Assembly: GCA_003427395.1 (NCBI GenBank) | Contig: BFEA01000243.1 | Location: 253,516-275,156 of the forward strand | Source of the DNA: Chara braunii | Taxonomy: Eukaryota; Streptophyta; Charophyceae; Charales; Characeae | Direction: 5' to 3' | Length of the DNA: 21,641 nt | Part shown: positions 9,630 to 17,551 of the stretch, piece after piece | How the letters are laid out: the number at the start of each line of letters is the position of its first letter | How positions within the stretch are numbered: position 1 is the first letter of the stretch | Position numbers and translations under genes: made by a program | The notes under the pieces: generated by a model | What the model was told of the DNA's origin: nothing | Database searches by the model: none | What the model saw: the letters and a program-made list of their open reading frames with translations, nothing else

Positions 9630-10665
9630 TCAAAGACAACGTCCTTCCAAGAGACATGTTGTCTGTTGTCGTGTAATAACAGGCAAATTTTTACTCGAGA
9701 ATCTGAAAGGGGGTCGATCACTACGTTGCAACAACGTTGCAAATGTCAACATGAACACCCCGCAACTAGCTCCATCAACTTGCCTTGGAACTCCTTCCAC
9801 AACAATTTTTCTGACCATAGTCTTCCAACTCCTATCCGACCGGCTATGTGAGGTATGACGTTCTAAATACTGTACAATCAACTCGAAAACACTACGGTAG
9901 AAACTGGAATCGACTTTAACGCGAGGAAAAGAGTCGAAAATTTCGAAGATATTGTCTCTCAAATTAACGGAAAGCAGGATCCTGTGATCGTTATGTTTGT
10001 GCACCGGAACGAAGATCATATCGAACTGATGCAGATCAACGTTTTTAGCCTACCTCTCCACCCCAGTGTGTCCTCGAAGTTGCAGCATACTGAAGAAGAA
10101 AGAATTGAAGCTGAAGCTTCGAAGGCCTGATGGTCGTGCACGTGTCGCGGATGTCGTCGACCCCAAAAGGGCCATGTAGAAATTCACCACCTCATCGTTG
10201 ATCTTGCCATTGGCTTGCAAAACGGTGAACACATCTTTCGCCGTGATTCTGAATTGATCATCCGCAAAGGAAGAGAGGACATGATGAGGAGGCACCACGC
10301 TGCGAGAAACATCGTCCATAACCCGCGAGACTTGAGGCGCAATCGCCGTAGCGAAATGCCCCCCCCAGGCTGCAGGTGCTGTGGCCCGAGCTGCACATCA
10401 TCGACCAACGCACATGCGGGGAAGTGAGAAAGGAAGTTCTAAAGGTTGTCGTTCACCCTAGTCACAGATCGTGGATATGTCCCCTTCTCCGCAGTTAGAA
10501 GGGAAAGACATTTGTCAATGGCTAAGGCATGCTCCTTCTCTCTAATCTCGACATCAACCCCTGATGCCTTTAACATATTCTTCTTTCTTGTCATGAATCT
10601 CGGAAGTTTCTGCAATACACGTGCCGCATATTTCGAGAAACTCCTTTTTCGAGATGACCGGACCC
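9630..10665 (-). pseudogene. U2: Ulp1/SENP-like C48 cysteine protease region
   Basis: Exon 2 starts at 10665 with G-V-R after a TGTTTTACAG acceptor. It runs in one frame to TAG 10441, including MLKASGVDVE (the U1 equivalent is VLKACGIDKE). A second frame from about 10360 carries the C48 domain: DVFTVLQANGKINDEVVNFY, FNSFFFSMLQ, then TAG at 10052-10050 where the family normally has the Trp of 'RWT', then DLHQFDMIFVPVHKHNDHR (His), EIFDS (Asp), VPRQVDGASCGVF (Gln and Cys). The C-terminus ends SSKNLPVITRQQTTCLLEGR, C, R, C, L at TGA 9630. The catalytic triad looks complete. The usual WLND is shortened to IND. The frame change between 10441 and 10360 could be an intron or an indel. Family role: cleavage of SUMO or related conjugates. 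Mobile elements often carry such domains, and the role here is unknown. Confidence 0.72.
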
Positions 10666-11699
10666 CTGTAAAACAGAGAACAGACAGAACCCGAAATGAA
10701 TATATGATTCCCAGGAGGAGTTCGACGAAAGTGACAATGTGAAAGATAATGTAGCCCACAAGCATGCGTGCATTCGGACATAAAACGACGAGCGTTGTCG
10801 AGCCCGAGACCCCAGCACATGACGATGAAGACCACATCAGGCCAAAGAAGAGGAACGCCTACCAATGCTGTAGTTCGGATTTCGGCGGACTTGCAGCTAC
10901 AACTAGCAGACACGGAACAGCCGGGTTTGGTCCTGACACTGGAACTGCGGTGACCGGAGGAAACCGAAAATTTGAAGGGTATGTTTTCTAGTCCGCCGGT
11001 ATCCGCAATACAAGTGCGGGCGCGAGGTGGAAAGTCAGCATTTGCCGATGTGCGGATTCCAGTGGATTCCAGTGGACTTGCAGCCACAGTTCGCAAACAC
11101 CGACCAACAGGGCGTGCTCCACCTCGCGCCGACACTTGTAGTTCGGATGCCGGCGGACTTCAGAACAGACCTTCCGTATTACCGTTTCTCCGACGGTTTC
11201 CGCAATTCCAGTGTCTGGACCAAACCCGGTTCTGCGACCTGACCTGCTCGTTGTAGCTGCAAGTCCGCAAATGCGAGCTTCGGCATTTGTAAACATTCCT
11301 CTTCTTTGGCGTGATGTGGTCTTTCGTCGTCATGTGCAGGGTTCTCGGGCTAGACTGCGCTCGTCGTTTTATGTGCGAATGCACACAAGCTCGTCGCTGC
11401 GAAAATCGTTTATCGGAAGGTCTGTCTTGTAGTCCGCCAGTATCCGCACTACAGGTGTCGGCCAGAGATAGCAAGTCGAGACAGCGACAGAGGATTTGTA
11501 GAGGGAGGAGCGGATGAGCGGTCACAGAATAAAGCGTGACGGTGTGTTAAAGAACAAGAGGCCAATTGGTCCTCGTTGACAAGTGAAGCGGAATTTTGTC
11601 CATCTAACGTGGGGCATAAAACGACAAGGGGGTTGACAGACAGCGTCGACAATCCCGAAACGCGGGAGTGCTGACATCGCGACGATTGTCAATGCTTAC
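10666..11699 (-). other. Expanded U2 intron (inferred)
   Basis: On the minus strand G|GTAAGC (donor at 11699) and TGTTTTACAG (acceptor ending 10666) bracket 1034 nt. The acceptor context and the downstream G-V-R match the 143-nt intron of U1, and both introns are phase 1. The extra length is explained by the foldback at 10761-11390 and more 24-bp repeats. The donor is less certain than the acceptor. Confidence 0.5.
10761..11390. repeat. Large foldback element, about 270-bp arms
   Basis: The left arm 10761-11031 is the inverted counterpart of 11118-11390, with an 86-bp centre. Shared segments in order include GTGCATTCG(G/C)ACATAAAAC, AGCACATGACGA, AAAGAAGAGGAA, ACTTGCAGCTACAAC, GGGTTTGGTCC, GACACTGGAA and GCGCGAGGTGGA. 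The 24-bp palindromes at 10988-11011 and 11138-11161 are mirror partners, and so are 10870-10893 and a degenerate site near 11270. A third partial copy of the same unit begins at 11429. No protein is encoded. Confidence 0.8.
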
Positions 11700-11774
11700 C
11701 AGCTTGTTTTTCTTTCCGCTCCTTCGTCGGCGACGTGGGCGCTGGTAAGGCGAGGACAGCCAGGGCCGGAGTGC
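11391..11774. other. Gene-poor stretch with donor site and palindromes
   Basis: It holds a partial third copy of the foldback unit starting at the 24-bp element 11429-11452. It also has GACAATC...GATTGTC inverted motifs (about 11649-11690) and the putative U2 donor at 11699. The 75 bases up to the acidic exon are open in the phase needed to reach the donor. Confidence 0.5.
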
Positions 11775-12635
11775 CTACCCTGCACTTTTTCGGGGACGTG
11801 ACGTGCTGGCGGCCCCAACAACCCCCCCCCTTCCTCCTGTGAGTGGTGACCAGGGTACCGGAAAGCACGACTGGATGAGCGCCAAGTCCCCGGCCGCGAA
11901 AGTTTCTTTGCTGAGAAGGGCATCGTCTTTTGACGGGGTGGACAGAAGTGTTTTAGCTTGCACGCCGCCCAGTATGCTATGGATGACCTCGTTGACACTA
12001 AGACGGCGAGTCGTTTTCGCCGGGCTCACTGCCATGATAGCCCTGTCGCACCCGTCGGGGGGATGCACCGCCGTGGCCAGGTGGTGGGCGTCATATTCTT
12101 CATGGTCCATGGAAAGGCCACTAACCACCTGCGTCTCCATCTCCATTGCCGTCGCGTCATCGTCGATATCACCTTCACCTGGTCTGGCGTACATCAGACC
12201 GAACGAATCAGATGTCTCCCCACAGACATCCTCGTCTCCGGCATCCACCCTTTCCTCGTCTTCCCCTTCTTCCCCGTCTTCCCCTTCTTCACCGTCTTCC
12301 CCTTCTTCCCCGCCCTCGACTTCCACCCATTCTTCCCACCCGTCAATCTCACTCGACTCGGCTCCTTGCAGCCGCATCAAGGCGGATCCCAAGGAGCGGT
12401 CGTCTGTATGAACAGACGTAGCACCTTCCACCGTCCCTGCCTCTTCGACTGCAGGCACGTCACGGACGAAGTACGGATACCGGCGGACTTCGTCGCAAGG
12501 AAGGCGGACGGCGCTGCACCAGCAATCTCTCTCTGTGACTCCGCAGATCGGCCTTGTCGAAGGGCCGGCGGCGTCGCCTCCCGCACAGCCAGGGCGGCGC
12601 CCATCTCCGACACCTGTGCTCCTGTAGAGCTCCAC
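11775..12635 (-). CDS. Acidic, disordered coding exon between P2 and U2
   Basis: The 286-codon frame has strongly protein-like content. An acidic run of three exact 18-bp repeats (12258-12311, E-E-G-E-D-G) follows DGWEEWVEVEGG and precedes ERVDAGDEDVCGE. Then come DIDDDATAMEMETQ and a more ordered segment, TRRLSVNEVIHSILGGVQAK. It overlaps the last 86 codons of the P2 frame in another phase. The P2 tail probably continued into it through a shift or splice near the 24-bp repeat at 12468-12491. At the other end a run of nine G (C on the + strand, 11822-11830) precedes a phase that is open to the U2 donor. I read it as the linker between the P and protease parts, or as the first U2 exon. No family is recognised, and no start codon can be defended. 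Confidence 0.5.
   Translation of the reverse strand: MELYRSTGVGDGRRPGCAGGDAAGPSTRPICGVTERDCWCSAVRLPCDEVRRYPYFVRDVPAVEEAGTVEGATSVHTDDRSLGSALMRLQGAESSEIDGWEEWVEVEGGEEGEDGEEGEDGEEGEDEERVDAGDEDVCGETSDSFGLMYARPGEGDIDDDATAMEMETQVVSGLSMDHEEYDAHHLATAVHPPDGCDRAIMAVSPAKTTRRLSVNEVIHSILGGVQAKTLLSTPSKDDALLSKETFAAGDLALIQSCFPVPWSPLTGGRGGVVGAASTSRPRKSAG
12258..12311 (-). repeat. 18-bp coding microsatellite, three units
   Basis: GTCTTCCCCTTCTTCCCC (plus-strand view) is repeated at 12258, 12276 and 12294, with one change (A for C) in the second. It encodes acidic hexads on the minus strand. Confidence 0.85.
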
Positions 12636-15484
12636 TGGACCGGTACACTCGCCTGAACGTCGTCCGCCCTAGTAGTGATGCCAGCGGACTTGCCCTTCAC
12701 GGCGGAGACAGGATCCCCTGCACATGAGCCCCGCCCCACTTCACCGGAGGAGCCGAAAGCAGTCCACGAGGGAAGGGCCGCCTGCTCCAGAGTCGTCAAA
12801 GTGCGGATGCCGGCCGACTTTGCTGCCTCCACGGGCACTGGGTCCTCCGTCTGCGAAGTTCGGATGCGGGCGAACTTCCCCGACTTGCCGCTCCCTGCTG
12901 TTGGGGAGTGTGTGACGTTCAGCCCCCCTTCCCCCACGCCGCTGTGCGCGATCCTGCCCTGACCGCCAGGGGCAGGCGATGATGCCGGCGCGCTTCCCCT
13001 TGATGTCGTATGGCCACTACCTCCGCCACCTCCTTCCTCGTGGCCTATGCCTCCCCCCTCTCCGGCCCCGGGGGGGCTCGGAGGTCCTCCTCCCACACTA
13101 CCCTGGGTCCCTCTCGACGGGGGTACTTTCCAGTTCACCTTTTTCTTCGAAGGGCTCGTCTCGAGGTCGTAGAAATCGTCAGATAGTTCCAACCACTGCT
13201 CGCCATGAAGTTCCCGAAACAAGCGATCAGCAGTGGCAATGATGGCCGGGTCGGCGGGCTGCAGGTTGCTGTTCTCTGACGTCACTTTGTCCACCACAGC
13301 ACTCCTCGCGATATCCAAGTAGTCGGACTTGGCCAGGCGCTCGGACGGCTTCCATTCCCCGTCAGTGTCGACTATGGCCATGACCCACTCCCCCTTCCGA
13401 ATTGCGGGCTGGATTGTCCCTAGGTGCCAAATCATGTCATGACCCCAGTCTGCCTCCGTGGAACGCGTGTGGTCGTGCCCTTCAAAGTGGATGTTCTCAT
13501 CCTTCCGAGAAGGATGCTGCAGGGGGACTTGACACCCTGGACGCAGAGGAGGAGGCGCAGCAGGCTGAGGTGTCAATCTCGCCAACAGCTTACTAGGGGT
13601 CCTCCGCACGGGCGTCGCTTGTGCGGGCCAGTTTGTTGAGGGACTCGCCCACGAGGAGGCCGGGGATGGGAGCACTGGAGCAAGGCGGTAGTCGATGTCA
13701 ATTTCCTCGGTGTCGCTATCCTCCTCAGGTGCACCGGTGTCGCAGACAACACCGGTGAGGTACTCTTCGTCGGCGTCGATCAAGGCACAGTAACTCTCGA
13801 GCCTCACGACCGGCTCGGATTCGACAAAGTAAAATAACTCCAGTCGGTCCAGGAAGTTCTTCGTGTTCAGGCGCGTGGCGCCGTGATAGTTGTCTAGCAG
13901 CGCCAACATGTGTTCCTTGCGGCGCGTGTACTCGATGACGGTGCCCCTCGCAGGCCGCTTCTCCAAGAAGAGGAACTCGTAGATCCTGCTCCTTTTCCGG
14001 GCGCTTAGCTTGAACCACATGTCCGTTGAAGGATCCCAAACGCGTCTCGGCTTCTCACTCTTTGTAATGAACTCGCAGCGGTATGCTCCCGAGTTGACCG
14101 CGGTTTTCAGGAAATCCAACATGAATTGCAACCACTCCGAATTCCCCTCCAACGCGATGATGTTGCGACCACCCTTCAAAACCTCCCACACGACTTGTGC
14201 GTGCGCTTTCCCGAGGAACATGATGTTGTCCCCCTTTTTGCAAAGGAATTCCAGCAGACGGGCGAATTGTTTGGGTTTCCGCTCATGGCCCTTGTACACC
14301 ACGGGATCACGCCCATGTATCACAACGGGCCGTTCACAAGCGTCGAACAGCATGTCGGATATCTCAGTGGGAGTCACTTTCTGAAGTGCCCCCACTGCGG
14401 CAGCATCACCTGCCGCCAACCTCGCGTCGTAGACAACAGATGTGTTCTCCCGCAAGTCGTCGCCTTTCAAAAGGATGTACATGCGGTCGTCCAAGGAGTA
14501 CAAGTTGTGGCCGACACCGAAACTTTTCTTCTGCTGCGTCCTCCTCACCCACTTCCCAGCCATTGCCTTCATGACGGACAGATGGTGCAGGCTGGTCATG
14601 AAGTAGTAGTCGTGCTCACGGGGGACGAACGCGACTACTGTCCAGTGTGAGGGGAACAAGTGCTCCAGGAGGGCATTCAAACTCTCGAAGACTTTAGCTG
14701 TCCACTGTTTGATATCCACCGGTTCGCACAAGTCGAGAACGCTTGTGTGGCATTTCGTGATTCCGACTGCCCTCTCCAACTCCACGACCTTCATCTGCGC
14801 ATCCAGAGGGTCAACGCCGAACGGGGCAATAGATGTGACGTCCTTTGAGTTGTTCCACAGAATGTGCACCATCCCTTCGGCCAGCGCGACTTCCGTGCTT
14901 TTCGACCTGCTGCCGGTCAACACGAAGAGGACCTTGTTCTTCAAGTCGATGGGCAACTTCTTGTTTTGGACTAGCTCTTCTGTCGCCTTGATCGACTTGT
15001 CGTCCTCGCAACCCATGTAGGGCGGACAGTCCTTGAACAAGGAGGAGTCGCTGACAAGTTTCCTGCTCCTGTCCCACAACGCTGCATCTAGCCCCTGCCC
15101 TTCAAACTTTGCCAAAATCGCCTCTCGTTTTTTCAGGAAGGGGTACTTAGTGGTCCAGTCACTGTCTGGCCGGTTCTCATGCTTGAACTGGTAGTAGTTC
15201 CACAACCACACCAATATGCGATCGCACTTCACCAGTTGCACTGCCTCGTGCATCCCCAGCTTCCCTTGCTTCGCCAACGCGGAGGACCCTGTCTGCACCG
15301 AGACCACCTCGCAGTTGAGAACCTTCTTCAACAACCAGCATTTCTCATTGTCGGTTAGGGCCTCCATGCTCTTCCAGCAGTGCGGATCCGGCTCGGTGAC
15401 CTGGACGAACCAGTCGCCTGACTCCTTTTCCTTCTTGCCTTTCTTTTGTGGCCCTTCGACGGGGACATTGTAGACGACTACCTT
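12377..15484 (-). CDS. P2, C-terminal part: methyltransferase-like and WGH domains
   Basis: The frame is continuous with the P2 N-terminal part (15485-16585) and separated from it only by TGA 15487-15485. Without that stop the reading is 1402 codons from ATG 16585. The first ATG of this part is 15367, but homology with P1 starts upstream at WFVQVTEPDPHCW. Numbered from ATG 16585, VLDLCEP lies at codons 616-622 (motif IV position), RKPKQFARLLEF at about 769-780, FLGKAHA at 790-796 and GGRNIIALEG at 805-814. This is the IV-then-I order of beta-class N4/N6 methyltransferases, but with the catalytic signatures altered. A conserved domain (about 1028-1156) has WGHDMIWH. The Gly/Pro/Ser-rich tail (1157-1402) contains four in-frame 24-bp repeats. 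P1 keeps the same order. Enzyme activity looks unlikely. Possible roles are DNA binding or a transposition accessory protein. Confidence 0.65.
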   Translation of the reverse strand, partial: KVVVYNVPVEGPQKKGKKEKESGDWFVQVTEPDPHCWKSMEALTDNEKCWLLKKVLNCEVVSVQTGSSALAKQGKLGMHEAVQLVKCDRILVWLWNYYQFKHENRPDSDWTTKYPFLKKREAILAKFEGQGLDAALWDRSRKLVSDSSLFKDCPPYMGCEDDKSIKATEELVQNKKLPIDLKNKVLFVLTGSRSKSTEVALAEGMVHILWNNSKDVTSIAPFGVDPLDAQMKVVELERAVGITKCHTSVLDLCEPVDIKQWTAKVFESLNALLEHLFPSHWTVVAFVPREHDYYFMTSLHHLSVMKAMAGKWVRRTQQKKSFGVGHNLYSLDDRMYILLKGDDLRENTSVVYDARLAAGDAAAVGALQKVTPTEISDMLFDACERPVVIHGRDPVVYKGHERKPKQFARLLEFLCKKGDNIMFLGKAHAQVVWEVLKGGRNIIALEGNSEWLQFMLDFLKTAVNSGAYRCEFITKSEKPRRVWDPSTDMWFKLSARKRSRIYEFLFLEKRPARGTVIEYTRRKEHMLALLDNYHGATRLNTKNFLDRLELFYFVESEPVVRLESYCALIDADEEYLTGVVCDTGAPEEDSDTEEIDIDYRLAPVLPSPASSWASPSTNWPAQATPVRRTPSKLLARLTPQPAAPPPLRPGCQVPLQHPSRKDENIHFEGHDHTRSTEADWGHDMIWHLGTIQPAIRKGEWVMAIVDTDGEWKPSERLAKSDYLDIARSAVVDKVTSENSNLQPADPAIIATADRLFRELHGEQWLELSDDFYDLETSPSKKKVNWKVPPSRGTQGSVGGGPPSPPGAGEGGGIGHEEGGGGGSGHTTSRGSAPASSPAPGGQGRIAHSGVGEGGLNVTHSPTAGSGKSGKFARIRTSQTEDPVPVEAAKSAGIRTLTTLEQAALPSWTAFGSSGEVGRGSCAGDPVSAVKGKSAGITTRADDVQASVPVQWSSTGAQVSEMGAALAVREATPPALRQGRSAESQREIAGAAPSAFLATKSAGIRTSSVTCLQSKRQGRWKVLRLFIQTTAPWDPP

Positions 15485-16585
15485 TCACCCGTCCTTCTCG
15501 TTTTCGATGTGGCTCACACCTGGCTTGAGGCCCTGCAGCTTCTTCTTCTTCGCGATCCACTTCGCTCCTTCCGATGCCAGCAGTCTGCCCGTTTCCCATC
15601 TCTCGAAAAATTCCATCCCGGTTTCCCATGCGCTTTTCCCTGCTATCGCATGCGAGAAATAGGATCGAAGGGCAGCGTTCTGTTTCTTGATTCCTTGCTC
15701 GGTCTTGTCATCGGCGAGAGTCCACAAGTGATTGTACGGCGTCTTGTGGAGCGCCTCCGCACAAAATCTTCGCCATGCCTCCACCTGCGCGTGTTTTCCG
15801 TTGGGGTTACCCATAACAACTTTCGGGTAACCCAATTCCTTCCAACACCACCGAATGTCTCTCATGAAGAGTTTCAGCTGTCTCGGAGGGGCCTTCAGGT
15901 CTTTCTTGTTGTCCTCGGCGCTGACCAGAAAGTACCCCTCAAAGTCATTGTCCGAGAAGTACACCATTCGTGCAGGCAAGCGCTCGAAGTTGTACCTCAC
16001 CGCCACATCGGTGCCAAGCAGCGCCCTGGCCGCAGCCGCGTTATGCTGGCCCGCCACATCGTAGTAGTAGTATTGCCCTGCCAGCTCGTCCTTCCAGTCC
16101 TCCGGCTTCAGACGATCCGCCCGCACCTCGGGCGTCGGTTTAACCAGCCCGAGAGGCGTGAGCTTTAGTATCGGCAGCTCGTAAGACTCCCTGGCCGAAA
16201 TAAGACCTCCCTCCGCGACTTCAGTGTAGAAAGGGGTCCTCAAAGCCCCCCCACCGAACCCCTGGAACAGATCCCACGAGAGAATCGCCCCTTTCGCACC
16301 TGCCAGAATGTCGCCCTTCGAATTGTAAACGACATGCATCAGGTAACACTGCTTGTCGTGGTTTTTCGATGGCTGCCATCCCTTGACCGAGCCGAGCACT
16401 CTTCGTCCTTTTCTATCTTCCACCAATATGACAGGACCGCAAGGCGGTTTCATGGGCTCGTCATCTTCGGCGAAGCACCTATCGACGAACCACTTCGTGT
16501 GCGCATGATTCGACCACGATTTTGCGTTTGTCGACTCCCTCCCCGAGGTCCCCGTAGGCTGCCCCTCGCCTCTTGACGTAGACAT
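15485..16585 (-). CDS. P2, N-terminal part: ParB/Srx-like region
   Basis: The ATG at 16585 (MSTSRGEGQPTG) is preferred, because the 14 codons upstream in this frame start at a TTG, which a eukaryote would not use. A Ser/Thr-rich leader is followed by HAHTKWFVDR, then a region ending LPILKLTPL. At codons about 171-187 comes QYYYYDVAGQHNAAAARALL, which resembles the ParB/sulfiredoxin 'Y..vaGexRxxAA' box. MVYFSDNDFEGY and VMGNPNGK are shared with P1. The first ParB element seen in P1 (PPWERYYNHR) is not evident here. The frame ends at TGA after E-N-E-K-D-G. P1 has TGG at the probable equivalent codon and reads on, so the TGA most likely splits one gene. A small spliced-out segment or readthrough cannot be excluded. 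Confidence 0.65.
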   Translation of the reverse strand: MSTSRGEGQPTGTSGRESTNAKSWSNHAHTKWFVDRCFAEDDEPMKPPCGPVILVEDRKGRRVLGSVKGWQPSKNHDKQCYLMHVVYNSKGDILAGAKGAILSWDLFQGFGGGALRTPFYTEVAEGGLISARESYELPILKLTPLGLVKPTPEVRADRLKPEDWKDELAGQYYYYDVAGQHNAAAARALLGTDVAVRYNFERLPARMVYFSDNDFEGYFLVSAEDNKKDLKAPPRQLKLFMRDIRWCWKELGYPKVVMGNPNGKHAQVEAWRRFCAEALHKTPYNHLWTLADDKTEQGIKKQNAALRSYFSHAIAGKSAWETGMEFFERWETGRLLASEGAKWIAKKKKLQGLKPGVSHIENEKDG

Positions 16586-16627
16586 TGTGTCTGCACCAGA
16601 CGTAGCAGAGGATGCATTCGAAAACAA

Positions 16628-17230
16628 ACAACACCGCCAACAATCAGCAAATGGGGAACTTCGGATACCGGCGGACTACAAGCCAGGCAAGTAGAAAAGC
16701 AGAACACCGCAAAGGGAAAAGCAGGTGCGCTGGCGGCGAGCGAACAACATAGAGGGGAATGGTGGTTGTCGACAGATAGCGTACAAACGGGCAGCTTTAG
16801 AACTCTTTATAGCATATGTTAGAAGTTCGGATTCCGGTGAACTTCGTCCATCGGAGGTCAAGATTGTGCGCGTTTCTCATATTGCGGACCTCCTTTGTTC
16901 TTCCGGATTGGAAAATTCCAGGCCGAGAGATTGCGGGGACATGTGGTTACTATAGAAGATCGATCTACCATCAGAGAATATGTATCATGAGCGATGTCCG
17001 GATTCCGGCGGACTTCAACAAATGTTGATGGGCCATTGTGACAGGGTCCGACCTTGTTCCACCAGAATCCGAGGCAGACGGTGCATGAAGTTCCGACAGA
17101 GAAAGACGTGTTCGCGTAGTTCGGATGTCGGCGAACTTCCTATCTTACAAGCATCATAATGGTCGACAATTGTGCATGGTGATTGTGAATCGTTAGGAAT
17201 CAACAGGCTGGCAGACAGTGTGCAAATGCC
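16628..17230. other. P2 upstream flank with four 24-bp palindromes
   Basis: Palindromes lie at 16656-16679, 16822-16845, 16993-17016 and 17116-17139, spaced 166, 171 and 123 bp. No gene is seen. On the minus strand a TATAAAG (16811-16805) lies 220 bases before the P2 ATG. Confidence 0.5.
16805..16811 (-). promoter_or_regulatory. Possible TATA box of P2
   Basis: TATAAAG on the minus strand lies 220 nt upstream of ATG 16585 and 11 bases downstream (in P2 sense) of a 24-bp palindrome at 16822-16845. It is the only such motif I noticed in that flank. A seven-base match alone is weak evidence. Confidence 0.2.
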
Positions 17231-17551
17231 ATTACGCGAGAAACCGTGCCGGAGGGCAGTTTCGTTCGCGAGGTGCGAAACTCCGCTCGAAACAGACCCA
17301 CATCAAACAAGAAGGTCCACCGAACTGACAGAAGTTCGCCGGGATCCGAACATAGGGCCGGTGCTGGAGAGAGACGCGATGTGCGTGACGAAGGCTATGC
17401 ACTTTCGTGTTCAGTGCAACCAGCTGCGCGTCAGGAAAGCCACGGCGTCGGAGGACAGACAGAAGCGTGTTGAGATGGCTTTGCACCACACGTGCGCCAT
17501 AAAGTTTCTACTATCAACTATTGCCTCTCTCACCTCTCGCTTCTTTTGCAC

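Noticed and set aside
9389-9742. 117-codon minus-strand frame with a hydrophobic stretch
   Set aside because: It overlaps the end of U2 in another phase and runs into AT-rich flank; no motif.
14126-14650. 174-codon plus-strand frame, and similar ones at 15446-16168 and 11803-12411
   Set aside because: They are antisense shadows of P2 and of the acidic exon.
12377-16585. Bacterial plasmid partition (ParAB) or restriction-modification locus
   Set aside because: There is no ParA, endonuclease or prokaryotic gene layout. The ParB-like and methyltransferase-like parts are degenerate, and introns are present nearby.
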